A stretch of 64,000 bases of DNA, taken from positions 722,023 through 786,022 of the forward strand of contig WLID01000001.1 of the NCBI GenBank assembly GCA_009702325.1, given 5' to 3'. Shown piece after piece: positions 27,933 to 36,065 of the stretch (position 1 is its first letter; every line of letters begins with the position of its first letter). Under the pieces are notes generated by a model. The model did not search any database. It was given only the letters and a program-made list of their open reading frames with translations, and was not told the origin of the DNA. A program made the translations under genes and the position numbers. This DNA comes from Actinomycetota bacterium. GTDB taxonomy: Bacteria > Actinomycetota > Thermoleophilia > Gaiellales > Gaiellaceae.

Positions 27933-28681
27933 TCGTCGCGTCGGTCACGGTTCCGCTGGAGCAGGCGGAGGAGCTTCGCGCTGCGTTCGTTGAGCTCGCC
28001 GCCGAAGGGTTTCAAGACGCGGAGGCTGGCGGCTCGGTCACGTTGACTGCGTACGGGCCTGGCGCCGAACGGATTCGCGACGCATTCCCTGCTGCGGTGA
28101 TGGGTGTCGTGGAGGACGGGTGGGAGAACCGGTGGCGCGAGTTCCACAAGGGTGTTGCGACCGGCCGATTCTGGATCGGCCCTCCGTGGGAGTCGGCCTC
28201 AGACGAGTTGCTCGCGATCGTGATCGATCCAGGGCAGGCGTTTGGCACGGGTTCGCATCCGACAACGCGTCTCTGCCTTGAGCTGCTCGACGGTGTGGAG
28301 CGCGGCTCGCTGCTTGATGTGGGGTGCGGATCTGGTGTGTTGTCGATCGCGGCAGTGAAGATCGGTTTCGGTCCTGCGAGCGCCTTCGACTTCGCTCAGG
28401 CCTCGGTCGACGCTGCAATCGAAAATGCCGAGCGCAATGGCGTCGAGCTTCACGCCTGGCTGGGCGATGCACTGCTCGATGAGCTTCCCGCAGCCGATGT
28501 CGCCGTCGCGAATGTGACGCTGCCGACCGTCGAGGCGGTGCTGCCGCGTCTCACCGTCGATCGCATCATCACGAGCGGGTATCTCGTGACGGAGCAGCCG
28601 GTTGCTCCGGGGTATCGGCACGAGGGTCGCCGCGAGCTCGAGGGCTGGGCCGCCGACCTGTTCGTCAAGGCCACGCACTAG
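27929..28681 (+). CDS. prmA: ribosomal protein L11 methyltransferase, apparent CTG start
   Basis: A 250-residue SAM enzyme. The N-terminal PrmA domain reads LIVASVTVPLEQAEELRAAF and ENRWREFHKGVATGRFWIGP, and the catalytic domain has IDPGQAFGTGSHPTTRLCLE, LLDVGCGSGVLSIAAVKIG and VAVANVTLPTVEAVLPRLT. It probably trimethylates L11. The frame has a TAA stop at 27905-27907 and no ATG, GTG or TTG before 28043, although the PrmA N-terminus is clearly encoded, so the only sensible initiator is CTG 27929, overlapping the dnaJ stop as CTGA. The NANVxLP-like catalytic motif is intact. Confidence 0.85.
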   Translation: MIVASVTVPLEQAEELRAAFVELAAEGFQDAEAGGSVTLTAYGPGAERIRDAFPAAVMGVVEDGWENRWREFHKGVATGRFWIGPPWESASDELLAIVIDPGQAFGTGSHPTTRLCLELLDGVERGSLLDVGCGSGVLSIAAVKIGFGPASAFDFAQASVDAAIENAERNGVELHAWLGDALLDELPAADVAVANVTLPTVEAVLPRLTVDRIITSGYLVTEQPVAPGYRHEGRRELEGWAADLFVKATH

Positions 28682-28742
28682 CATCACCGTTCGTGCCCGA
28701 GTCGCAAAGCAGCATCGGGACGGTTGTGCTGGAGGGGGTCGC

Positions 28743-29927
28743 TTGAGTTCGGGGTATGTCGAACTCATTCGTCTGCCGTCCGCCAGACGTCTGATCTACG
28801 CGCTCTCATCCGCCACGATCTCGTATGGGATGGTGCAGCTCACGCTGCTCCTTGTCGTCCACAAAGCGACGGGGTCGTACCCGATCAGCGGTGTCGCGGT
28901 GGGCGCGTTTGCGGTGTGCGCCGGGCTTTCGGCGCCGCCGCGCGGACGGCTCGTCGATAGGAAGGGTGCGCACCCGTGGCTGCCGGTGATGTCGGTGCTC
29001 TACACCGTTGCGCTCGTTGCGCTCGACATCGCCGCCTCGCTCACATCGGTCGCGTGGCCGTTGATCGCGTTGTGTGGCGCGGTCGGTGCCGTGATGCCAC
29101 CGCTGTTCGCTTCAGCACGTTCGGTGTGGCCGCAGGCGGTGCCACCCGACCTTGTGCGCCGTGGCTACGCGGTGACGTCGCTGCTCGGCGACATCGGGTG
29201 GGTTGCAGGCCCGGCACTCGCGAGCGCATTGTTCCTCGGGCCTTGGTGGATCGCCCCGCTTGTTTCAGCGGTGACGTGCCTGATCGCCGCGACGCTCTCG
29301 ACCCCGCAGCGCGATCCGACGCGTGCCGCAATGCGCCCGGAGCCGATGCCGCGCCTCCGCGAGAGCCGCGGGCTGCTCGCGCTGTTGCTCGTTGGTGTTG
29401 CGTTTGGCACCGGCACGGGCATCGTCCAGGTGGCGACACCGACGATCGCGGGGCACACCGGGCACGGGTCGCTTGGCGGGCCGCTGCTCGCGCTCTTTGC
29501 GCTTGGCAGCGTTACCGGTGCTGTGTGGTTTGGCTCCCGCGACTCCGAGGGCTCGTCGTTTGCTCGCTTTCTGCAGACCTCGGTGATCCTTGGGGTGCTG
29601 ATCGTTCCGGTGTGTCTCACCTCGTCACTTCCGGTGTTGGCGGTGACGTTGTTTGTCGCGGGAATCGCCTTTGGCCCGGCGACGGTGTCGATCTTCGAGG
29701 CCCTTGATCATCTTGCTCCACGAGCTGGCACGGAGGCTCTGACATGGATGACGACGGCTGAGGGCTGCGGTGCGGCCGGCGGGGCGTCGCTTGCGGGATA
29801 CCTGGTCGTGCACGTTGGTGGCTGGAGCGCGTTCACGATCGCCTCGGTGCTTTTCGTTGTGCCGGCGGGGCTCGCGATCCTGATGCACGCGGGTACGCGC
29901 CGCCGTCGCGCGGCGTTACAGAACTGA
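28743..29927 (+). CDS. major facilitator superfamily exporter
   Basis: A 394-residue membrane protein with about twelve hydrophobic segments. The loop-2 signature is SAPPRGRLVDRKGAHPWL. Other parts include YAVTSLLGDIGWVAGPALAS and FVAGIAFGPATVSIFEALD. The fold is that of MFS drug exporters (YdfJ/MDR type); the substrate is unknown. TTG 28743 is supported by a strong GGAGGGGG ribosome site 5-6 bases upstream. The longer frame to 28602 would run into prmA. A hairpin (29976-29995) follows the stop codon. Confidence 0.85.
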   Translation: MSSGYVELIRLPSARRLIYALSSATISYGMVQLTLLLVVHKATGSYPISGVAVGAFAVCAGLSAPPRGRLVDRKGAHPWLPVMSVLYTVALVALDIAASLTSVAWPLIALCGAVGAVMPPLFASARSVWPQAVPPDLVRRGYAVTSLLGDIGWVAGPALASALFLGPWWIAPLVSAVTCLIAATLSTPQRDPTRAAMRPEPMPRLRESRGLLALLLVGVAFGTGTGIVQVATPTIAGHTGHGSLGGPLLALFALGSVTGAVWFGSRDSEGSSFARFLQTSVILGVLIVPVCLTSSLPVLAVTLFVAGIAFGPATVSIFEALDHLAPRAGTEALTWMTTAEGCGAAGGASLAGYLVVHVGGWSAFTIASVLFVVPAGLAILMHAGTRRRRAALQN

Positions 29928-29975
29928 TCCAGCGCCGTTGCAGAGATGAGCGGTAACGCTGGTTAGCGTGTGTTC

Positions 29976-29995
29976 AGGGGGCCTCACCGCCCCCT
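29976..29995 (+). terminator. hairpin after the MFS gene
   Basis: agggggc (29976-29982) pairs with gccccct (29989-29995) around a 6-base loop, 48 bases past the MFS stop. No U-run. Confidence 0.4.
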
Positions 29996-30085
29996 AGGGG
30001 CATGTGGGTGCTGCACCGCTGGCCCGCAGTGCCACCACTGAGTTCCCGCGTTGGGCGAAGCGGGGACGTACGATCAGCCCAAGAG

Positions 30086-31288
30086 ATGGCGCGTTTCACC
30101 ATCGACTTTCTGGGTTGCAAGGTCTCGAACGTTGATGCGCACGAGATCCGCGAGCGGCTGCTCGCCGACGGTCACACAGAAGCGCGAGGCGGTGCATCCG
30201 CAGAGGTCGCCGTGATCAACGCTTGTTGTGTGACAAACGAGGCGGTCGCGAAGAGCCGCAAGGCGGCGGCCCGCGCAGCACGCACGCACGGGCGGGTGTT
30301 CATCACCGGTTGCGGTGCGAATCTCGCGGGCGACGCGTTCGCGACCCTCCCCGAGAACGTCACCGTCGTCGCCCGCCGGTCGGAAGAGACACCCGCAGCA
30401 GTCGCGTCTGAGATCGGTGCTCTCGGCTGTCTCGGCACCGACGAGGTGCGTGTGAATCGTGTTCGGGCGGTCGTGAAGATCCAAGATGGCTGCTCGTTCC
30501 AATGCTCCTATTGCGTCGTCCCGATCGTTCGGGGCGAGTCGCGAAGCCGCGGTGTCGACGCGATCTTTGCCGAGGCGTCACGACGCATCGCGCAAGGGCA
30601 TCGCGAACTTGTGCTCACCGGTATCAACCTTGGCTGCTTCAAAGCGGATGGTTTCGACCTAGCCCGACTTGTGCGCGAGCTCGCGGCATTGCCCGATCTT
30701 GCACGGGTGCGTCTCAGCTCAATCGAGATCAACCATGTGAACGACGAGCTGCTTGCCGTCATGCACGAGACACCGAAGGTCGCACGGCATCTCCACGTCC
30801 CGCTGCAGTCGGGAGACGATGGGGTGCTTCGGGCGATGCGGCGGCACTACGACATCGCGACATACGAGCGCCGACTTGCGGGGCTCAATGGCGCGTTCAA
30901 CCTGACAACCGACGTGATCGTAGGGTTCCCCACTGAAGACGACGCAGCGTTCGAAAACACCGTTGGAACGGTTGCGCGGCTCGGTATTACCCGTGTTCAC
31001 GTCTTCCCGTATTCGCCGCGGCCTGGCACGGCTACCTCCGGCGACGATCCTGTTCCGGCCGCCGTCAAACGGGAACGTGGGAGTCGGCTACGGACGCTTT
31101 CATACGAGCTGGAACGCCAGCGGTGGCGGCAGAAGCTTGGTTCGATCGACACGGTGCTCGTCGACCGGCGCGGTCGCGGGTACGGTGACGACTACACGCC
31201 GTTCCTCGTCGATGCGCCCATCGGCGAACTTGTTCGAGTCCGGGCCGTTGACGTCACAGAGGAGGGGATTCTTGCCAGTTCAGCTTGA
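30086..31288 (+). CDS. mtaB: tRNA (N6-threonylcarbamoyladenosine(37)-C2)-methylthiotransferase MtaB
   Basis: A 400-residue MiaB-family radical SAM enzyme. The N-terminal UPF0004 domain has CKVSNVDAHEIRERL, CCVTNEAVAKSRKAAR and a third cysteine in TGCGANLAG. The SAM cluster is KIQDGCSFQCSYCVVPIVRG, and the substrate region includes LTGINLGCF and HLHVPLQSGDDGVLRAMRR. The MtaB subtype is inferred from VSNVDAHEI and ETEDxAAF-type motifs rather than the MiaB or RimO ones. TACGAT lies 11 bases before ATG 30086. The end overlaps the HIT gene by 17 bases. Confidence 0.85.
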   Translation: MARFTIDFLGCKVSNVDAHEIRERLLADGHTEARGGASAEVAVINACCVTNEAVAKSRKAAARAARTHGRVFITGCGANLAGDAFATLPENVTVVARRSEETPAAVASEIGALGCLGTDEVRVNRVRAVVKIQDGCSFQCSYCVVPIVRGESRSRGVDAIFAEASRRIAQGHRELVLTGINLGCFKADGFDLARLVRELAALPDLARVRLSSIEINHVNDELLAVMHETPKVARHLHVPLQSGDDGVLRAMRRHYDIATYERRLAGLNGAFNLTTDVIVGFPTEDDAAFENTVGTVARLGITRVHVFPYSPRPGTATSGDDPVPAAVKRERGSRLRTLSYELERQRWRQKLGSIDTVLVDRRGRGYGDDYTPFLVDAPIGELVRVRAVDVTEEGILASSA

Positions 31289-31622
31289 TGGGTGCCTCTT
31301 TTGCATGCTTGCGCGCGAAGGCGAGCACGTTGCGAAGGGCGACGGGTTCGTGGCGATTCGCGACATCAACCCGCAGGCCGATGTGCACCTCCTCGTCCTC
31401 CCGGAGCGACATGTCGATACCTTCCGCGATGTGAGCGCGTTCACCCCCGACGAATCCAGTCGCATGTTGGCCTTCATCGCCGACACCGCCCGTCAGGCCG
31501 GGCTTGAGGACTACCGGGTGATTGTGAACGCCGGCGCAGGGGCCGGACAGACGGTCTTCCACCTGCATTGGCACATCCTCGGGTGGACGGGCGGCGACGC
31601 ACCAGGCATGGTTGGCGTCTGA
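31272..31622 (+). CDS. HIT-family hydrolase
   Basis: A 116-residue HINT-type nucleotide-binding protein. It starts with a zinc-binding CLFC pair (DGCLFCMLARE), then VHLLVLPERHVDTFRDVS and the catalytic histidine triad FHLHWHILG. Family members hydrolyse nucleoside phosphoramidates and aminoacyl-AMP. TTG 31272 is chosen because AGGAGGGG lies directly upstream and homology begins there. It overlaps the mtaB end and abuts yqeY (TGATG), so it belongs to the mtaB-era series. Confidence 0.92.
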   Translation: MPVQLDGCLFCMLAREGEHVAKGDGFVAIRDINPQADVHLLVLPERHVDTFRDVSAFTPDESSRMLAFIADTARQAGLEDYRVIVNAGAGAGQTVFHLHWHILGWTGGDAPGMVGV

Positions 31623-32065
31623 TGACGTTGATCGTTCGCATCGAAGGTGAGGTCAAGGCCGCCATGCTCGACCACGACGGTGATCGTCGTGACGCGCTGC
31701 GGCTGATCTTGAACAGCCTGAAGAACGCCGAAAAGGATCTTCAGCGACCGCTCTCGGGCGACGAGGAACTGCAGGTGCTGCAGCGTGAGCGCAAGAAGCG
31801 GATCGAGGCAGCCGAGGCGTTTGCTGCAGGTGGTCGTCCCGAGCAGGCCGAGCAGGAGGAGTACGAGCTCGAGATTCTCGAAGAGTTCATGCCTGAGCCG
31901 CTTTCGGAGGACGACGTCGAACGGATCGTCGATGACGCGATCGCCGAAACGGGCGCCACGAACATCCGTGACATGGGCCGCGTCATGGCCGATGTGATGC
32001 CGCAGATCGCGGGCCGGGCCGACGGATCTGCCGTCAGCCAGCTTGTTCGCGAGAAGCTCGCCTAG
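31622..32065 (+). CDS. YqeY/GatB-related protein
   Basis: A 147-residue helical protein of the GatB/YqeY family (the tRNA-binding tail of GatB as a stand-alone protein). The pattern is RRDALRLILNSLKNAEKDL, then QRERKKRIEAAEAFAAGGR, then EEFMPEPLSEDDVERIVDDA and GRVMADVMPQIAGRADGSAV. Its cellular role is unsettled. It begins at ATG 31622, in a TGATG stop/start overlap with the HIT gene. Confidence 0.9.
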   Translation: MTLIVRIEGEVKAAMLDHDGDRRDALRLILNSLKNAEKDLQRPLSGDEELQVLQRERKKRIEAAEAFAAGGRPEQAEQEEYELEILEEFMPEPLSEDDVERIVDDAIAETGATNIRDMGRVMADVMPQIAGRADGSAVSQLVREKLA

Positions 32066-32096
32066 TCGCGAACGCGGTACCGCCGGGTCGCCTGCC

Positions 32097-32102
32097 TACA
32101 CT
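32097..32102 (+). promoter_or_regulatory. -10 box of leaderless phoH
   Basis: TACACT, exactly 6 bases before GTG 32109. Confidence 0.5.
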
Positions 32103-32108
32103 GCGGCA

Positions 32109-33068
32109 GTGCAGCATGTTGTTGATGTCTCGAACGCGGTGGCCGCGGAGCTTGCGGGAATCGACCACGGCGTTCTCGACGCGTTGCGTGCTCGGCTGGA
32201 CTGCACGATCCGGCTTCGCGGCAACCAGTTGACGCTTGAGGGCGACGACACGCGCGTTGCCGAAGCGAAAGATGTGATCGACGAGCTCGTCGATCTCGTG
32301 GAAGGTGGCCATCAGATCGGCGCCCACACCGTCGATGCGGTGCTTGGCGCGATCGATGCCGATCAGCCCGTTCGCGACGTGTTCGACGATGTTGTGTGGC
32401 GCCATCGAGGGAAGAAGATTGCGCCGAAGACGGTGACCCAGAAGGCGTATGTCGATGCGATTCGTCGCGGCACGATCACGTTCGGCATTGGCCCGGCGGG
32501 AACGGGCAAGACCTATCTCGCAATGGCCCTCGCAGTTGCTGCGCTGCACGAGCGTCAGGTTGCGCGGATCATCCTCACCCGTCCCGCCGTCGAAGCGGGA
32601 GAACGGCTTGGCTTCCTGCCGGGAGACATGCTCGCGAAGGTCGATCCGTACCTGCGCCCATTGTTCGACGCGCTGTTCGACATGCTCGACACCGATCGTG
32701 CACAGACCTACATGGAGCGCGGAACGATCGAGGTTGCGCCGCTCGCGTTCATGCGCGGCCGCACGTTGAACGACAGCTTCATCATCCTTGACGAGGCCCA
32801 GAACACATCGCCGGAGCAGATGCAGATGTTCCTCACGCGTCTCGGGTTCGGTTCGCGCGTTGTGATCACCGGTGACATCACTCAGATTGACCTGCCACGC
32901 GACCAGGCCTCGGGGCTCATCCAGGTGCGCGACATCCTTGGCGACATCGAGGGCATCTCGTTTGTCGAGTTCGGCAATCAGGATGTGGTGCGGCACAAAC
33001 TCGTGCAGCGCATCGTTGAGGCGTACAAGCACCATGCCGAGGAGACCGGACTCGAGCGGAAGCGGTAG
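32109..33068 (+). CDS. phoH: PhoH-family ATPase (PhoL-type)
   Basis: A 319-residue protein. An N-terminal KH-like part (ARLDCTIRLRGNQLTLEGDD) is followed by the PhoH P-loop domain: FGIGPAGTGKTYLAMALAV (Walker A), RPAVEAGERLGFLPGDM, and FIILDEAQNTSPEQMQMFLT (Walker B), then TRLGFGSRVVITGDITQID. It is thought to unwind RNA, possibly with its neighbour YbeY. It starts at GTG 32109, with no leader. The order phoH-ybeY-dgkA-cdd-era is widely conserved. Confidence 0.92.
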   Translation: MQHVVDVSNAVAAELAGIDHGVLDALRARLDCTIRLRGNQLTLEGDDTRVAEAKDVIDELVDLVEGGHQIGAHTVDAVLGAIDADQPVRDVFDDVVWRHRGKKIAPKTVTQKAYVDAIRRGTITFGIGPAGTGKTYLAMALAVAALHERQVARIILTRPAVEAGERLGFLPGDMLAKVDPYLRPLFDALFDMLDTDRAQTYMERGTIEVAPLAFMRGRTLNDSFIILDEAQNTSPEQMQMFLTRLGFGSRVVITGDITQIDLPRDQASGLIQVRDILGDIEGISFVEFGNQDVVRHKLVQRIVEAYKHHAEETGLERKR

Positions 33069-33072
33069 CGCG

Positions 33073-33450
33073 ATGCTGTCGGTCGAGGTGGAGAATCGAA
33101 GCGGGGTGGAGGTCGACGAGGCCGGTGCCGTCGAGCTCGCGTGTCGTGTGCTGCGCGCTGAAGGGATCGAGGCGGGAGAGCTTGGGATCTCCTTCGTTGG
33201 ACGCGATGAGATCCGTTCGCTGAAGAACGAACATCTCGGTATCGACGAGGCAACCGACGTGCTGTCGTTCCCGATCGACGGCAGCGACGATCTGCCCGAC
33301 GGAATGCCGCGGGCGCTTGGCGATGTCGTCATCTGCCCGCAAGTGGTGGGGGAGGAGTGGCGTTGGCCGCTCACGCACGGGCTGTTGCACCTGCTGGGCT
33401 ACGACCACGGCGACGAGATGGAAGCGCGCGAACAGACGCACCTCGCATGA
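33073..33450 (+). CDS. ybeY: endoribonuclease YbeY
   Basis: A 125-residue zinc-dependent RNase for 16S rRNA maturation and ribosome quality control. The metal motif HGLLHLLGYDH is intact near the C-terminus, and the family motif LNxxYLGxDxPTDVLSFP appears here as LKNEHLGIDEATDVLSFPI. It starts at ATG 33073, 4 bases after the phoH stop codon, and overlaps the next gene by ATGA. Confidence 0.95.
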   Translation: MLSVEVENRSGVEVDEAGAVELACRVLRAEGIEAGELGISFVGRDEIRSLKNEHLGIDEATDVLSFPIDGSDDLPDGMPRALGDVVICPQVVGEEWRWPLTHGLLHLLGYDHGDEMEAREQTHLA

Positions 33451-34163
33451 GTTCCCGGCGCGCACCCAACGTCTTCGATTCGTTCAACTTCGCGTTCGAG
33501 GGCATCGTGCACGCGCTCCGCACGCAGCGAAACATGCGCATCCACTTCGGTGTTGCGCTCTCGGTGCTGGTGCTCGCGCTGATCGTCAGCGTCTCGCGTG
33601 TCGAGCTGATCGTGTTGCTGATCTCGATCGCGTTTGTCTTGGTTGCCGAAATGTTGAACACGGCCATTGAAGGGGCTGTCGACGTTGCAACAACAGCGTT
33701 TGACCCAATGGCGAAGCTTGCGAAAGACGTTGCGGCCGGGGCGGTACTGATCGCAACGATCAACGCACTTGCCGTCGGGTACCTCGTCTTCGCGAACAAG
33801 GTTGCCAACCGGTCAGCAACACTCTTCGACCGGGTGCGTGACGCGCCGTCGGAGCTGACGCTCGTTGTGTTCGTGGTTGTGGTGGTTGCAGTGATCGCCA
33901 CGAAGGCATGGACAGGGCGGGGGACACCTCTCAAGGGTGGCCTTCCGTCGGGTCATGCGGCCATCGCGTTTGCCGGCTGGATCGCTCTCACCTACGCGAC
34001 GGGTGCCGATCACCGCTTTCTCGTGTCGTCGATCGCTCTGATTCTGGCGCTGCTTGTGGCGCAAACGCGGGTTGAGTCAGGTGTTCATTCGGCGCTCGAG
34101 GTGTTCTACGGCGCCACACTTGGCACGCTGATCGCACTCGCGCTGTTCCAGTTCTCGTCGTAG
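33447..34163 (+). CDS. diacylglycerol/undecaprenol kinase fused to a PAP2 phosphatase
   Basis: A 238-residue fusion. Residues 1-120 are DgkA-type (FNFAFEGIVHALRTQRNMRI, then EMLNTAIEGAVDVATTAFDP and AKLAKDVAAGAVLI), with the catalytic Glu of EMLNTAIE and the lysine of AKDVAAG. Residues 130-238 are a PAP2 domain (KGGLPSGHAAIAFAGW, then ESGVHSALEVFYGATLGTL) carrying PSGH and SGVHS-type histidines of a membrane phosphatase. So one protein could both phosphorylate and dephosphorylate a lipid, for example undecaprenol. The two activities are inferred from motifs. It lies in the ybeY-era operon. Confidence 0.9.
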   Translation: MSSRRAPNVFDSFNFAFEGIVHALRTQRNMRIHFGVALSVLVLALIVSVSRVELIVLLISIAFVLVAEMLNTAIEGAVDVATTAFDPMAKLAKDVAAGAVLIATINALAVGYLVFANKVANRSATLFDRVRDAPSELTLVVFVVVVVAVIATKAWTGRGTPLKGGLPSGHAAIAFAGWIALTYATGADHRFLVSSIALILALLVAQTRVESGVHSALEVFYGATLGTLIALALFQFSS

Positions 34164-34233
34164 AAAAGCCCAGCACGCCGCTGTGCGTCACACTGTCCCA
34201 AGAGATGCGAGTCCATGGGAACAGGAATCACGC

Positions 34234-34602
34234 GTGAGCGCCGACCTCGTCGAGAAGGCCGAGGCGACGGCCGCGAACGCCTACGCGCCGTACTCGAAGT
34301 ACCTCGTGGGTGCGGTTGTCCGCACGAATGACGGCCATGAATTCAGCGGCGTGAACGTCGAGAACGCTGCGTATCCACTTGGGGTCTGCGCCGAGAAGAG
34401 CGCGATCGTCTCCGCGGTGTCTGCTGGCTACAAGCCGGGTGACTTCGTCGCGATCGGGATCAACGCCTCACCGTGTGGCGGCTGCCGTCAGTGGCTAGCC
34501 GAGTTCCGGATCGGAGCGATCAGCTACCGCCACGCCGACGGTTCGATCCGAACCGTCACACCCGACGATCTGCTGCCAGACACCTGGTCGTTCCCCGAAT
34601 GA
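34234..34602 (+). CDS. cdd: cytidine deaminase
   Basis: A 122-residue zinc enzyme that deaminates cytidine and deoxycytidine for pyrimidine salvage. The motifs are YAPYSKYLVGAVVRTNDG, CAEKSAIVSAVSAG (zinc Cys and catalytic Glu) and SPCGGCRQWLAEF (zinc cysteines). GTG 34234 is chosen because AGGAATC lies upstream and homology begins close to it. It overlaps era (ATGA). Confidence 0.95.
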   Translation: MSADLVEKAEATAANAYAPYSKYLVGAVVRTNDGHEFSGVNVENAAYPLGVCAEKSAIVSAVSAGYKPGDFVAIGINASPCGGCRQWLAEFRIGAISYRHADGSIRTVTPDDLLPDTWSFPE

Positions 34603-35462
34603 AGTCGGGATTCGTCGCGGTCGCCGGGCGGCCGAACGTGGGCAAGTCGACGCTCCTGAACGCCCTTGTGGGTGAGAAGGTTGCGATCGTCTCACCGGTG
34701 CCGCACACGACCCGTCACCGCATTCGGGGCGTCGTTACCGAGGGCGACTCGCAACTCGTGCTCGTCGACCTTCCCGGCTGGCAACGCCCTGTCGACATGC
34801 TCACCGAGCGCATGCAGGAGCGGGTCGACGAGACGATGGCCGACGATCTTGATGCGGTGCTGATGGTCGTCAACGCGCGTGAACGCGTTGGCGCGGGCGA
34901 TCGGTACGTCGCGCAGAAGGTCTTCTCGCTGGGAATTCCTGTGTTCATCGTCGTCAACAAGGTCGATCGCCTGAAACCCGCGCACACGATCACGCAGATG
35001 AAGGCGGCAGCGACGTTTGGCAAGTTCCACGCCCTGCATCCGGTGAGCGCAAAGACGGGCGACGGGATCGACGAGCTGAAGAAGGACATCATTTCGATCC
35101 TCCCCGAGGGGCCGCACTTCTTCCCAGTCGGTCAGGTCACCGACATGCCGCTCGAAGCGCGCATCGCCGAGCTTGTCCGCGAAGGGGCACTCCAGAAGTT
35201 GAAGGAGGAGGTGCCGCACGCGGTTACCGCCGAGGTCGTCGAGATCGACGAGGCGCACGTGCATGTGCGGATCTACACGGAGACCGAAAGCCAGAAGCAG
35301 ATCCTTGTCGGCAAGGGGGGCCTGATGGTGCGTGACATCGGCCGCTGGGCCCGCCCGGGGGTCGAGAAGCTGATGGGCCGCAAGGTCTACTTGCAGCTGC
35401 AGGTCAAAGCGTCGCCGAAGTGGCGGCGCAACGAGACGATGCTCGAGCGACTCGGGCTCTAG
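34599..35462 (+). CDS. era: GTPase Era
   Basis: A 287-residue GTPase that binds 16S rRNA and helps 30S assembly. G1 is GRPNVGKSTLLNALVG, G2/G3 include TTRHRIRGVVT and DLPGWQRP, and G4 is NKVDRLKPA. The C-terminal KH domain has ETESQKQILVGKGG and the final SPKWRRNETMLERLGL. DLPGW replaces the more usual DTPG in G3. It starts at ATG 34599 and is the last gene of the phoH-era series. Confidence 0.95.
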   Translation: MKSGFVAVAGRPNVGKSTLLNALVGEKVAIVSPVPHTTRHRIRGVVTEGDSQLVLVDLPGWQRPVDMLTERMQERVDETMADDLDAVLMVVNARERVGAGDRYVAQKVFSLGIPVFIVVNKVDRLKPAHTITQMKAAATFGKFHALHPVSAKTGDGIDELKKDIISILPEGPHFFPVGQVTDMPLEARIAELVREGALQKLKEEVPHAVTAEVVEIDEAHVHVRIYTETESQKQILVGKGGLMVRDIGRWARPGVEKLMGRKVYLQLQVKASPKWRRNETMLERLGL

Positions 35463-35528
35463 CGAGCTACCTGCGGGCGGCGGCAAGCGCCGTCGCGCTG
35501 CCGTCCTCCGGCAGAGTGCCGGCTAGCC

Positions 35529-35978
35529 CTAGCCGATGTTGTAACCGGCCTTCGTGATCGCCTCGGACGCATCAGAGATGTCCTTGATACCTGTGAGCGT
35601 CGTGATCGCAAGGATCGCTGAGAGATCGCCCTTGTCGATCTTGGTCTTGATCGTGTCGAGGTCGTCGGCGAGTTCGCGTACGCCCTTCACGAGCTTCGCG
35701 TGCTGATCCTGGATGTCGGCCGGCGCGGTCATCGCCGCCATCCGGTCGGCGGCGGCACGGAGCTCCACCTGGGCCTGCGTGAGCGCTGATTCGATCTTCT
35801 TTGTCGACGAGCCAGCGTTGCCGATCTTGTTGATCGACGCACTCAGATCAGTTCCGAGCTTGCCCATCTGCGAGGTGTAGTCGGCCTTCGAGAGAGGCTT
35901 CGGCTTCGACGAGCCACCGCAGCCCGCGAGCGCGACAACGGCGATCGATACGAGAACGAGTGCGAGTGCGCGCTTCAT
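35529..35978 (-). CDS. lipoprotein, unknown function
   Basis: A 149-residue exported lipoprotein. The signal peptide ends in the lipobox LAGC (residues 17-20), followed by GGSSKPKPL and a helical domain (ADYTSQMGKLGTDLSASINK and later VRELADDLDTIKTKIDKGD) that looks like a coiled coil or four-helix bundle. It begins with MKRALALVLVSIAVVALAGC. No family is recognised. It is convergent with era and divergent from deoC. Confidence 0.8.
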   Translation of the reverse strand: MKRALALVLVSIAVVALAGCGGSSKPKPLSKADYTSQMGKLGTDLSASINKIGNAGSSTKKIESALTQAQVELRAAADRMAAMTAPADIQDQHAKLVKGVRELADDLDTIKTKIDKGDLSAILAITTLTGIKDISDASEAITKAGYNIG

Positions 35979-36053
35979 GGGCCTGCCTTCGGTTGGAGGA
36001 CGATCTTCCGGCAGCGTAACCCCGCGCGGCCCGAGCGAGAAGGAAGTGGTGGC

Positions 36054-36059
36054 TACACT
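36054..36059 (+). promoter_or_regulatory. -10 box of leaderless deoC
   Basis: TACACT, exactly 6 bases before ATG 36066. Confidence 0.5.
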
Positions 36060-36065
36060 CGCGCA

